Origin: RPQJ01 sp963777725
GTDB lineage: Bacteria; Pseudomonadota; Gammaproteobacteria; Steroidobacterales; Steroidobacteraceae
DNA length: 64,000 nt
NCBI GenBank assembly: GCA_963777725.1
Contig: CAVZRR010000024.1
Location: forward strand, 7,626-71,625
Direction of reading: 5' to 3'
Made by a program: the position numbers and the translations under genes. Shown one piece after another: positions 7,302 through 15,378 of this stretch; the first letter of the stretch is position 1, and every line of letters starts with the position of its first letter. The notes beneath the pieces were generated by a model. That model was given only the letters and a program-made list of their open reading frames with translations, searched no databases and was not told the origin of the DNA.

Positions 7302-9575
7302 TTGGCCGACATTTTTCTTTCCTATGCGCGCCCGGATCGCGAAAAGATCGCGTCCCTGGCGGCTGCCCTGGTGCAGGCCGGCTGGTCGGTCTGGTGGGAC
7401 CGACACATCGACGGTGGGGCGGCCTTTGCCAAGGCGATCGAGGCCGAGCTCAACGCGTCGCGGGTCGTGATCGTTGCGTGGTCGCAGGCGTCGCTGCAGT
7501 CCGACTGGGTCAAGGACGAGGCCGCGACGGCGCGCGACCAGGGCAAGCTGGTGCCGGTTTCCGTCGACGGTGCCGTCGCGCCGCTCGGGTTCAAGCAGTA
7601 TCACGTGATCGACCTGTCGACCTGGAACGGCGACTCGTCGGCACCGGCTTTCGCCGATCTGATGCGCACGCTCGAAACCCGGATGCAAGGCGGCACGCCA
7701 TCGCAGCCGCGCGAAGCCTCGCCCGCGCAGGTCGCCGAGACCGGACGTGGCAAGCCATTGAGAACCCGCGGTCTCGTGTTCGGAGCCCTTGCGCTCGCGG
7801 TACTGGCAGGCGTCACCGCATACGTCATGCGAGGCGAGCACTCTGGCGCCAACGCGCCGGCGACGACCGCGACTGGGTCGGCCGGCGCGGGCGCCCAGAC
7901 TGGCGTCCGCGACAAGTCGATCGCGGTCCTGCCATTCGCAAATCGCAGCGCGCGTGCTGACGACGCCTACTTCGCCGAGGGCGTGCACGACGACCTGCTC
8001 GGGCAGCTGTCCAAGATGAAGGACGTGCGTGTCATTTCACGAACCTCGGTGATGCGATATGCGGGCACCGACAAGCCGATACCCGAGATCGCGTCGGAAC
8101 TCGGCGTCGGCGCGATCCTCGAGGGTGGCGTGCAGCGCGCGGGTGACCGCGTGCGCATCAACGTCCAGCTGATCGACGGTCGTACCGATGCCCACCTGTG
8201 GGCCGAGACGTTCGATCGCGAGCTGACGGTGGAGAACCTGTTCGACATCCAGTCGGAGATCACGCGAGCGATCGCAGCAGCGCTGAAATCGGTGCTGTCG
8301 GCCGGGGAGGGACCACTCGCCGAGGAGGTTCCGACCCAGGACACTGCGGCGTACAACGCGTACCTGCTCGGAAACACGCTGAATCGCTACGAGACGCGCG
8401 ACCCGAACGAGATCGTCCGCGCGACCCAGGCCTATGCCGAAGCGGTGCGGATCGACCCAGCGTTCGCGGCCGCGTACGCCCGCAAGGCGGTTGCGCACCT
8501 GACGCTGACCTGGTGGGGGGTCGATCCGGCCGAGAACACCCGGCTCGCTGAGGAGGCGCTCGCGCGTGCCCGGGCGCTGGCGCCGGAATCGATCGAAACG
8601 CTGATCGCGGAGGGCTATCACCGCTACTGGGTGCAGCAGGATTTTGCGGGCGCTCACGCGGCGCTGCGGAAGATTCTAGAGCAGTCGCCGCAGAATTCGC
8701 GTCTCTGGAGCCTGCAGGGTGCCGTCGCAAGGCGGGCAGGTGACATGCCGGGCTCGATGGCCGCATTCGAGCGAGCCGCAGCCATCGATCCGCAGGATGC
8801 CGATGCGCCGGCCAACCTCGCCGTCAACTATGCGTACCAGGGGCAGCTGCGGGAAGCGCAGCAGTGGCTGTCCCGTGCCGCGGCGCTGTCGCCCGACTCG
8901 GGCTACAACATGATCGTCGAAGGCATCGTGCTGAACCTCGCGGCGGACGTCGATGCAACATGGCGGCGATATGAACAGCTGCGTGCGACGTCGGGAGCGG
9001 TACCCGGCCTGGTCGACGGGCAGTTTTCGGGCCTCGCCCGCGGGCTGCGCGACCCCGTCCGCCTCGCGACCCTCGAGAGTCGCCTCGCGAAGGTGCAGTC
9101 CCCCGGGGAGCTGGTCCAGCTGTTCGTCGATCTCAATCGTGCGGAGGCACTGCGCAAGCTCGGGCGGCAGGTCGACGCCGAGAAACTCGCACGCGACCTC
9201 AAGGCGCGGCTCGCGGTCGTCAAGGCCGCCGCGTCCGCCCGTGACGACGTCCAGGTGCTGGCGATCGCGGTCGACGCGTTTCTCGGCAATCAGGCTGCGG
9301 CACGCGAGGCTGCGGACGCGTTGACGACGCACCCGTCGCAGGACCACTTGTGGATCATCGAGGACGCGCCGCTGCTGATGGTCGCCTACGCCGAGCTGGG
9401 TGATCCGGACGCCGCGTTCGATCTTGCCGAGCAGGCGATGGACAAGTTCAGCCCGGCTCACTTCGCGAGCGTCGCGGCCGACACGGCGTTCGACGATTTC
9501 CGCGAACAGCCACGCTACCGCGCGCTCAGCGTCCGCTACGAAGCGTGGAAAGCCGCGCAGGCACCTGCTGGCTAG
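7302..9575 (+). CDS. TIR-TM-TolB-N-TPR fusion receptor
   Basis: The 757-residue protein begins with a TIR domain (MADIFLSYARPDREK, residues 1-125). It retains WWDRHI and a glutamate, E73, in SLQSDWVKDE, at the position of the NADase catalytic glutamate of active TIRs. A transmembrane helix spans about residues 157-176. A TolB-N/FlgO-like domain follows from about 205 (KSIAVLPFANRS, AYFAEGVHDDLL), then a long TPR array to the end. Translation appears to start at TTG 7302 behind AGGAGGCAGGGAGA; the TIR sequence begins at that codon and no ATG is available. Such proteins may couple a TPR sensor to TIR signalling or NAD cleavage, but that is inference. A two-gene version of the same architecture lies at 27934-30088. 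Confidence 0.88.
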   Translation: MADIFLSYARPDREKIASLAAALVQAGWSVWWDRHIDGGAAFAKAIEAELNASRVVIVAWSQASLQSDWVKDEAATARDQGKLVPVSVDGAVAPLGFKQYHVIDLSTWNGDSSAPAFADLMRTLETRMQGGTPSQPREASPAQVAETGRGKPLRTRGLVFGALALAVLAGVTAYVMRGEHSGANAPATTATGSAGAGAQTGVRDKSIAVLPFANRSARADDAYFAEGVHDDLLGQLSKMKDVRVISRTSVMRYAGTDKPIPEIASELGVGAILEGGVQRAGDRVRINVQLIDGRTDAHLWAETFDRELTVENLFDIQSEITRAIAAALKSVLSAGEGPLAEEVPTQDTAAYNAYLLGNTLNRYETRDPNEIVRATQAYAEAVRIDPAFAAAYARKAVAHLTLTWWGVDPAENTRLAEEALARARALAPESIETLIAEGYHRYWVQQDFAGAHAALRKILEQSPQNSRLWSLQGAVARRAGDMPGSMAAFERAAAIDPQDADAPANLAVNYAYQGQLREAQQWLSRAAALSPDSGYNMIVEGIVLNLAADVDATWRRYEQLRATSGAVPGLVDGQFSGLARGLRDPVRLATLESRLAKVQSPGELVQLFVDLNRAEALRKLGRQVDAEKLARDLKARLAVVKAAASARDDVQVLAIAVDAFLGNQAAAREAADALTTHPSQDHLWIIEDAPLLMVAYAELGDPDAAFDLAEQAMDKFSPAHFASVAADTAFDDFREQPRYRALSVRYEAWKAAQAPAG

Positions 9576-9734
9576 CGCGGTCGCCGGACCCACACTGCGT
9601 TCCGACCACCGGGACAAATGTCCTGCGCCCTTCGCCCGCAGATTGAGGCGGTCGACTCACGCGGCGCCTGCGCATTGCACGAAGAATGCGGGCACGGTCG
9701 AAACCGTGCCACCAGTCAAACCGGAGAAACGCAG

Positions 9735-10706
9735 ATGCAAACCGCAGAAAAGTTCGCCGACTTCGCGCCGCAGCAGGATGCCGCCGACCACGCGCGCTAC
9801 GCGCGGGCCCTGAAGGCCTCGAAGCGCGCCCACTGGGACATCGACGCGGACGTGTTCCGCGGGCGCAATTTTGATTTCTCGCACAAGTTCCTGCCGGACG
9901 GCCTGTCGCGCGTGGGCGAGCTCGAGTTCCTGACGGAGGCCGAGGCCCGGCTGATGAGCCAGGTGCAGGGTCGCAGCTACGCCTGCATCTTCGGTCTCGT
10001 CGAGCGCTACATCGGCGCCAAGGTGCTGGAGCTTTCCGGCCAGCACTGGCTCGGCGACCAGGTAGCACTCGAGGCGCTGGTGCGTTTCAGCGACGAAGAG
10101 CTCAAGCACCAGGAGCTGTTCCGTCGCATCGAGGACATGATCGATGCGCAGATGCCGCCCGGCTACCGCACGATGGCCGACCCCAACGAAGTTGCGCGCG
10201 CCGTGCTGAGCAAGAGCACCTGGTCGGTGTTGGCGCTGACCTGCCACATCGAGCTGTTCACGCAGAGCCACTACCAGCAGAGCATCGAGCCCGACGCGGA
10301 CCTGTCGCCACTGTTCAAGGACGTGTTCATGTACCACTGGCGCGAAGAGTGCCAGCACGCGATTCTCGACGAGATCGAGTGGAAGCGCGAGCATGCGCGG
10401 CTCACGCTGCGGCAGAAGGAGCAGGCCGTCGACGACCTGATCGACCTGGTTGGCGCGGTCGACGGGATTCTGCAGGCGCAGTCGACGGCCGATGCTGCGT
10501 ACTTCCTCGGCCTGTGCGACCGGCCGTTTGCGGCCGAACAGCAGGCGCGCGTTCGCGACCTTGTGCTGAAAGCCTATCGCTGGCAGTACATCGTCACGGG
10601 CGTGCTGCACCCGCACTTCCAGCGCGTGCTGACCAGCATGACGACGCCGGAGCAGATGGGGCGCATCGGCAAGGCCCTCGATCCCATCATGGCCGCCTTT
10701 GCTTGA
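9735..10706 (+). CDS. Ferritin-like diiron-type protein
   Basis: The 323-residue soluble protein is largely helical and carries paired carboxylate-histidine motifs of the ferritin-like type: DEELKHQELF in the first half and REECQHAILDEIEW in the second. These would supply Glu and His ligands for a diiron centre. The family is annotated only as hypothetical or diiron oxygenase-like, so the substrate is unknown. I start it at MQTAEK because CCGGAGA lies 7-13 bases upstream; an in-frame ATG at 9618 would add a low-complexity extension with no recognisable content. It is monocistronic and ends in a GC-rich hairpin shared with the converging flavoprotein. Confidence 0.7.
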   Translation: MQTAEKFADFAPQQDAADHARYARALKASKRAHWDIDADVFRGRNFDFSHKFLPDGLSRVGELEFLTEAEARLMSQVQGRSYACIFGLVERYIGAKVLELSGQHWLGDQVALEALVRFSDEELKHQELFRRIEDMIDAQMPPGYRTMADPNEVARAVLSKSTWSVLALTCHIELFTQSHYQQSIEPDADLSPLFKDVFMYHWREECQHAILDEIEWKREHARLTLRQKEQAVDDLIDLVGAVDGILQAQSTADAAYFLGLCDRPFAAEQQARVRDLVLKAYRWQYIVTGVLHPHFQRVLTSMTTPEQMGRIGKALDPIMAAFA

Positions 10707-10714
10707 GCCGGGAC

Positions 10715-10740
10715 GGCCAGGCCCCGCAAGGGGCCTGGCC
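10715..10740. terminator. GC-rich hairpin between convergent genes
   Basis: An 11-bp perfect stem (GGCCAGGCCCC / GGGGCCTGGCC) closes on a GCAA tetraloop directly after the ferritin-like gene and before the stop of the converging flavoprotein. There is no T-tract on either side, so intrinsic termination would be imperfect. It most likely limits read-through in both directions. Confidence 0.6.
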
Positions 10741-10758
10741 CTGGCTACAAGCGGGTCT

Positions 10759-12177
10759 TCATTCCAGCCGGTCCGACAGAAGCGCCCTCTGGTGCCGGTA
10801 CCAGTCGCTCGAGAAGCGCTCGTCCGGGTCTAAGTTGCGCTTGCGTCGCAGGAACTCCGGCATTTGCGGATAGCAGCGCAGCAACTGGTCGCGGCGCGCG
10901 TAGCGGTGGTAGGTCAGGAAATAGCTGCCGTCGAACTCTATCGCGCGGTCGATCAGCCGTTGAAAATCCGTGCGCGCCCGCGCGAGGCCGTCCGCATGAT
11001 GATCGACGTGCAGGTTGAAGATCACGCACGCATAGTCGTCCCGGGCCCAGGCGAGGAAAGCATCCTCGTCCTTCCTGATCAGGCGGATGGTGCCGTAGAT
11101 GAAATCGACGTGGTGCCGCAGGAAATCCTCCCGGATCGCCGCCATGAAGGCCGCCAGGTGCTCGCGCGGCACATAGAGCTCGGTGATCATCTCCGTGCCT
11201 GGCACGTGCGCGCCGAGGTGCGCATCGAGCTGGCCGTGATAGTCATCGAGATAGATATTGAGCTGGTGCGTATCGTTCCAGTACAACTGGCCACTCGAGC
11301 GCAGATAGAAATCCGTGAACTCGACGAACGCGCGCCGCTTGTTGACGTGGGCCAGGTACAGCAGGCGCCGCCAGTCCGCCTGATGAAGCCGCAGCTGATT
11401 CGGGAGCAGGGCGCGCGAGTCGTCGACCGGCCGATAGCACGAGAACACACCGTCGTTCAGGAAGCCGGGCGAGCCGGGATCCGTGGCGAACTGGAAGTCG
11501 CCATAGGTGTAGCCGGCGCTGATTCTCTCGGCGAACGCCTGCATCAGCTCCGGCAACGCGAGCAGCTCGACGACGCGTTCGACTTTCTGCCGTCGCACCA
11601 TGCGGAGCGTGGCCGATACCACGACGCCGAGCAGGCCGTATCCGCCGACGACCAGGCGAAACAGCTCCGGATTCTCCAGGCGCGAACAGGTCACCAGTTC
11701 GCCGGCTGCGCAGAGCAGTTGCAGCGACTCGACGTCCGCCGAGAAGGGCGGACAGTCGAGGCCGCGGCCGTGGATGTTCGCCGCAATCGCACCACCGATC
11801 GTCAGTGAATCTGCGCCGGTCTGTTTCTGGCGGATTCCCCACTGCAGCTTCTTTCCCGCCTGTTGCGACAGGTAGCCCCGCATCAGGTCGGGCCAGGTGG
11901 CGCCAGCCTCGACGGTGATCCGCCCCTGGTCCTGGTCAAAGGCCAGGATGCGGTTCATGCCACGCATGTCGAGCGCCAATCCGCCTCGCAGGAACTGCTG
12001 GCCGCCCATCGCATGCCGCCCGCCAGCGATCGAGACGGCGAGCCCGCGTCGCCTGGCCTGCACCAGGGCGGTACGCAGGTCCGCCAGCGAGCCCGGCCGT
12101 CGCTGCAGGGCGGGGACCGTCGGGTTCAGGCGGGCGTGCACGTCGTTGAGTCGCGCCAGATTCGCTGCCGGGTACAT
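10759..12177 (-). CDS. FAD-binding (PCMH-type) oxidoreductase
   Basis: The 472-residue protein has a PCMH/VAO-type FAD domain at its N-terminus: VSIAGGRHAMGGQ at about 49-61, GLALDMRGMNRI, TVEAGATWPDLM and the flavin-contact stretch SLTIGGAIAANIHGRG. The glycine-rich GGYGLLGVVVSATLRM follows. The C-terminal half, with RLIRKDEDAFLAWA, resembles the substrate cap of D-lactate/decaprenyl-ribose/FAD-linked oxidases. The substrate cannot be read from the sequence. The start has GGAG 9-12 bases upstream. It is divergent from an HTH regulator gene with an operator-like palindrome between them, which suggests that the regulator controls it. Confidence 0.82.
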   Translation of the reverse strand: MYPAANLARLNDVHARLNPTVPALQRRPGSLADLRTALVQARRRGLAVSIAGGRHAMGGQQFLRGGLALDMRGMNRILAFDQDQGRITVEAGATWPDLMRGYLSQQAGKKLQWGIRQKQTGADSLTIGGAIAANIHGRGLDCPPFSADVESLQLLCAAGELVTCSRLENPELFRLVVGGYGLLGVVVSATLRMVRRQKVERVVELLALPELMQAFAERISAGYTYGDFQFATDPGSPGFLNDGVFSCYRPVDDSRALLPNQLRLHQADWRRLLYLAHVNKRRAFVEFTDFYLRSSGQLYWNDTHQLNIYLDDYHGQLDAHLGAHVPGTEMITELYVPREHLAAFMAAIREDFLRHHVDFIYGTIRLIRKDEDAFLAWARDDYACVIFNLHVDHHADGLARARTDFQRLIDRAIEFDGSYFLTYHRYARRDQLLRCYPQMPEFLRRKRNLDPDERFSSDWYRHQRALLSDRLE

Positions 12178-12230
12178 GAGCTTGCTCCGTTCCGTGTGCT
12201 GACCACGCTAAGCCGACAGCAGCACAAAGC

Positions 12231-12252
12231 AATACGTATCGCAAAACGTATT
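12231..12252. promoter_or_regulatory. Palindromic operator candidate between flavoprotein and HTH regulator
   Basis: AATACGT (12231-12237) and ACGTATT (12246-12252) form an inverted repeat with an 8-base spacer in the only A/T-rich part of the 135-base divergent intergenic region. It is a good candidate operator for the HTH protein encoded 61 bases downstream, controlling itself and the flavoprotein. The dyad is seen; the binding is inferred. Confidence 0.5.
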
Positions 12253-12312
12253 AATATTCAGTACCGGATGACGCGCCAGTCGCGTCTCGTCGCTGCAGCG
12301 GGAGGTTCATCG

Positions 12313-13062
12313 ATGGACGAAACGCGCCAACTCGTCGATGCGTTGAAGCGCTGCCTGAAGATGCGCGGCCTGACGTACCGAACCCTTGCGGAGCGCATCG
12401 GGCTCAGCGAGGCGAGCGTCAAGCGCATCTTTTCGCAGCGCAGCTTCACGCTAAAGCGACTCGAGCAGGTCTGCAGCGCGCTGGAGACCAGCGTGGCCGA
12501 GCTCGTGCGGATGATCGAGAAGGAGGGCGGTCGAGCGACGACGCTGTCGCTCGAACAGGAGCAGGCGCTGGCGCGCGACCCCGCGCTGCTGAGTTACCTG
12601 TACCTGCTGCTGAACGGCTGGACGGAGCCGGAAATCGTCCGGGGCTACGAGTTCGAATCGCTGCAGCTCCAGAAGCTGCGCGCCCGGCTGGTCGAACTCG
12701 GCGTGATCGAATCGCTGCCCCGGCGCGGGCACCGGCTCAAGATCAACCGCCAGATCCTGTGGCGCAGGGACGGGCCGGTGCGCCGGGCCTACGAGCGACA
12801 GGTCAAGGCGGAATTTCTCCAGGCGGACTTCGCCGGCCCGGGCGATTTCTTCGGCTGGCAGCCTGCGGAATTGACTGCCGCCTCGATCGAGGTCCTGAAG
12901 CGCAAGCTGGCGCTGCTGTACCGGGAATTCCTCGAGATGGCGGAGCTCGATGCGACTTCGTCGAAAGCGCGGCACAGCACGGCTCTGCTGGTCGCGTTCC
13001 GGCCCTGGGTTTTCTCGCTCGTCGCCGCTCGGCGGCGCAAGGTCAGCCGCCCGGTCGTGTAG
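12313..13062 (+). CDS. XRE/Cro-type HTH transcriptional regulator
   Basis: The 249-residue protein has an N-terminal helix-turn-helix of the Cro/C1 type at about residues 8-62 (LKMRGLTYRTLAERIGLSEA, then SVKRIFSQR and LKRLEQVCSAL). The rest, about 190 residues, has no domain I recognise but contains charged helices that could sense a ligand or dimerise. GGGAGG lies seven bases before the chosen ATG, which favours it over the in-frame ATG at 12268. Its divergent placement with the flavoprotein gene, and the palindrome between them, suggest local regulation of that gene. Confidence 0.8.
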   Translation: MDETRQLVDALKRCLKMRGLTYRTLAERIGLSEASVKRIFSQRSFTLKRLEQVCSALETSVAELVRMIEKEGGRATTLSLEQEQALARDPALLSYLYLLLNGWTEPEIVRGYEFESLQLQKLRARLVELGVIESLPRRGHRLKINRQILWRRDGPVRRAYERQVKAEFLQADFAGPGDFFGWQPAELTAASIEVLKRKLALLYREFLEMAELDATSSKARHSTALLVAFRPWVFSLVAARRRKVSRPVV

Positions 13063-13071
13063 GTCCCCTGT

Positions 13072-13653
13072 TCACGAACCGGTCAGCACCGCATCCGCTT
13101 CGGGTGCGGACAGGTCGCGGGTCGCTGGTTCCGCCGAGCTGGAAACCGGCACCTTGATCGTCGGGACCGTCGGCGCATTGTCCATGTCGATGCGACCGGT
13201 CAGGCGTGCGCCATTGTCCACCGCGATGGCCGCCGCGAAGACGTCCCCGCGGACGACCGCTCCCGACCGCAGGTTCACGCTTTCGAGCGCATAGAGATTG
13301 CCGTCGACCGAGCCCTCCACGACGATCCGGCGTGCGCGGATGTCACCGAGGACCCGGCCCTGGGCGCCGATCGTCAGGCTCCGGGTGTGCAGGATCGACC
13401 CCTCGACCTGACCCTGGATGACCAGGTCCTCGTCGGCGACGAGATCGCCCTTGAAACGCAAGGTCGCGCCCAGCGTCGAGCCCTTGCCGACCGCGGTGTG
13501 CGGCGCCGTCGTCGGCGGCGAACGCTCCGCCGGGACCTCGGCTACGGGTGTCGAAGGCAGGGCGACCGGGCGCGTGCCCGACGCAACCGGTGCCGGCGGC
13601 TCGGTCATGACTTGTTCGAGGTCGACCGGCTCGGATCGTTCGCGCTTCCACAT
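13072..13653 (-). CDS. Bactofilin (polymer-forming cytoskeletal protein), long form
   Basis: The 193-residue protein contains the right-handed beta-helix bactofilin (DUF583) domain, seen as regularly spaced glycine/valine rungs: LRFKGDLVADEDLVIQGQVEG, then LTIGAQGRVLGDI, IVVEGSVDGNL, VNLRSGAVVRGDV. A long proline/alanine-rich N-terminal tail precedes it. Bactofilins polymerise at the membrane without nucleotide and help position cell-wall enzymes, stalks or motility parts. I start at the ATG at 13653 because AGGAGA lies just upstream; an earlier in-frame ATG at 13710 would run into the preceding gene. It is the second gene of a two-bactofilin operon, 19 bases after the first. Confidence 0.88.
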   Translation of the reverse strand: MWKRERSEPVDLEQVMTEPPAPVASGTRPVALPSTPVAEVPAERSPPTTAPHTAVGKGSTLGATLRFKGDLVADEDLVIQGQVEGSILHTRSLTIGAQGRVLGDIRARRIVVEGSVDGNLYALESVNLRSGAVVRGDVFAAAIAVDNGARLTGRIDMDNAPTVPTIKVPVSSSAEPATRDLSAPEADAVLTGS

Positions 13654-13672
13654 CACGGCGTCTCCTGCGCAG

Positions 13673-14086
13673 TCAGTTGGCGGTTCCCGTGCGGATCCCG
13701 CTTGCTTCACGCGCGTGACCCGGCATGGAGCTCACCTGCGAGGTGCCGGGCTCCATCTTGATGCCGCCGTTGAAGGTTGCGCCTTCGGCGATGTTGATGA
13801 CCGGTGATTCGAGGTTGCCACGCACGATGGCCTTGGGTCGCACCGTGATCGACACCTGGGCATGCAGGTCGCCGTCGACGCGCCCCTCGACGATGATCAC
13901 GTCTGCATTGACGCCCGCCTTGACGTGGGCTTCGGGGCCGATCGTGACTCGGGGCGCCGGCCCGATGGTGCCTTCGACGTGGCCGTGGATCACCAGGTCC
14001 TCGCCGGCGGACAACTCGCCTTTGAAGCGCAGCGTCGGGCCGAGGATCGAGGCTCGGTCGGAAGCGGGATCGTGCGAAACGGTCAT
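13673..14086 (-). CDS. Bactofilin, short form
   Basis: The 137-residue product is a compact bactofilin, with LRFKGELSAGEDLVIHGHVEG, VTIGPEAHVKAGV, IIVEGRVDGDLH and ITVRPKAIVRGNL as successive beta-helix turns. The N-terminal tail is only about 15 residues. It is the first gene of the pair and shares the opening of the fold almost motif for motif with its downstream partner, so the two are probably paralogues that can copolymerise. It is divergent from the DgcZ-like cyclase across a 258-base gap holding a long inverted repeat. Confidence 0.88.
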   Translation of the reverse strand: MTVSHDPASDRASILGPTLRFKGELSAGEDLVIHGHVEGTIGPAPRVTIGPEAHVKAGVNADVIIVEGRVDGDLHAQVSITVRPKAIVRGNLESPVINIAEGATFNGGIKMEPGTSQVSSMPGHAREASGIRTGTAN

Positions 14087-14158
14087 GCGATGGGTTCCCC
14101 GTGCGCGCGGTGATTGAAGCGCGACGCTAACGCAGACGTCCAGGGCCCGGTCGGGCCT

Positions 14159-14202
14159 GCGTCACAGATGCGATCGCGTGTTTTCTTCCAAAACTGTGAC
14201 GC
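14159..14202. promoter_or_regulatory. Inverted repeat in the bactofilin / diguanylate cyclase intergenic region
   Basis: GCGTCACAG (14159-14167) and CTGTGACGC (14194-14202) are exact reverse complements separated by 26 bases. The element sits between the divergent bactofilin operon and the DgcZ-like gene, so it could be a two-site operator serving both. The order of the half-sites (TCACA first, TGTGA second) is the reverse of a CRP/Clp site, so I do not call it one. Confidence 0.4.
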
Positions 14203-14344
14203 AATACGGCGGATGCACGTCTCATCCTCGGGTAACAGGTGTTGTGCCGTGGCGCGTCGCGCGGGAAGCTGTGCACGCGGCCTGACTCGGAAGGGAGCGC
14301 AAGAAGCCTGGGGCTGGCGTGGGGGAGTACGGGGGTGCACACCG

Positions 14345-15310
14345 ATGCTCAAGATGGATCCGACCACGTTGCAAAAAGCTCTGGAACAACTCGAGAGTGC
14401 CACGCGCGACCACGCCGAGTGGCAGGAGAACCTGCTGCGATCGATCGTCTGCGGCTTGCCTCCTCGGACCGGCGATCTCGCCGACGACGCGCACCTGCAT
14501 TGCCAGTTCGGTCGTTGGTATTACGAGCGAGCACCTGCGGATCTTTGGGGCCAGCCCGCGTTCGCGGCGATCGGGCCGGACCACGAGAACCTGCACCGTA
14601 TCGCGGCGCGGCTGCTGCAGGAGGTTGCGGCCGGCGCACCCGTCACGCGTGAGAGCTACGAGCAACTGGTGGTGGGCAGTGCGCGCCTGCGCGAGGCGAT
14701 CGATTCGCTGCGGCACGAGATCCAGGGTGCATTGCGGAACCTCGACCCACTGACCGGAGCGTCCGGGCGGGCCGGCATGCTGCCGGACCTGCGCCAATGG
14801 CTCGAGCTCGCGAAGCGGGGCGTCCAGCCGTGCTGCCTCGCCTTCATGGATCTCGACCACTTCAAGCAGGTCAACGACCGGTACGGTCACCAGGCGGGCG
14901 ACCAGGTCCTCAAGGACGTCGTGCGGCACCTCAACCAGCATCTCCGCCCTTACGACAAGGTGTATCGCTACGGTGGCGATGAGTTCCTGATCGCGCTGCC
15001 GGGGGCTGACCTCGCCATTGGCCAGGCGGTGATCAAGCGTGTCCGTGAAGAGCTCGCTCGACGCCCGTTGGCTGCGGGTCACGGTGGCGACGCGCTCCAG
15101 GTATCCGCCTCGTTCGGACTCGCCTTGCTGGACCCTGCGATTCGCGTCGAAGAAGCCATCGAGCGCGCAGACCAGGCCTTGCTGCTCGCCAAGGCGGCCG
15201 GGCGCAACGGCGCGATCAGCTGGGATTCGTCGGTCACGACGGGCACGCGCCTGCCGCGACTGCAGATCGATGACCCCGCGCTGCTGGCGAGCCTAGGGTC
15301 CGATCGCTAA
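14345..15310 (+). CDS. dgcZ: Zinc-sensing diguanylate cyclase (CZB-GGDEF)
   Basis: The 321-residue protein makes c-di-GMP from two GTP and has the same architecture as E. coli DgcZ. The N-terminal chemoreceptor zinc-binding (CZB) domain keeps the ligand set at H23, C53, H79 and H83, almost the same numbering as DgcZ. A catalytic GGDEF domain follows, with an intact GGDEF motif at residues 210-214. In DgcZ zinc binding inhibits the cyclase, and the same is expected here. I start at ATG 14345 so that the CZB numbering matches; the frame is open further upstream but that part has no domain. An alternative ATG lies three codons later. The divergent neighbours are bactofilins, which would fit c-di-GMP control of cell-surface behaviour. 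Confidence 0.9.
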   Translation: MLKMDPTTLQKALEQLESATRDHAEWQENLLRSIVCGLPPRTGDLADDAHLHCQFGRWYYERAPADLWGQPAFAAIGPDHENLHRIAARLLQEVAAGAPVTRESYEQLVVGSARLREAIDSLRHEIQGALRNLDPLTGASGRAGMLPDLRQWLELAKRGVQPCCLAFMDLDHFKQVNDRYGHQAGDQVLKDVVRHLNQHLRPYDKVYRYGGDEFLIALPGADLAIGQAVIKRVREELARRPLAAGHGGDALQVSASFGLALLDPAIRVEEAIERADQALLLAKAAGRNGAISWDSSVTTGTRLPRLQIDDPALLASLGSDR

Positions 15311-15378
15311 ACCGGGCGGCTGCGGCTATCGTAAGGCGGTTCCGGTCGATCGACCGGCCCACAGGCAGGTAGTCGCGC

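Noticed and set aside
14159..14202. CRP/Clp site
   Set aside because: The half-sites TCACA and TGTGA are in the wrong order with a 26-base gap, so it is not a CRP-type palindrome.
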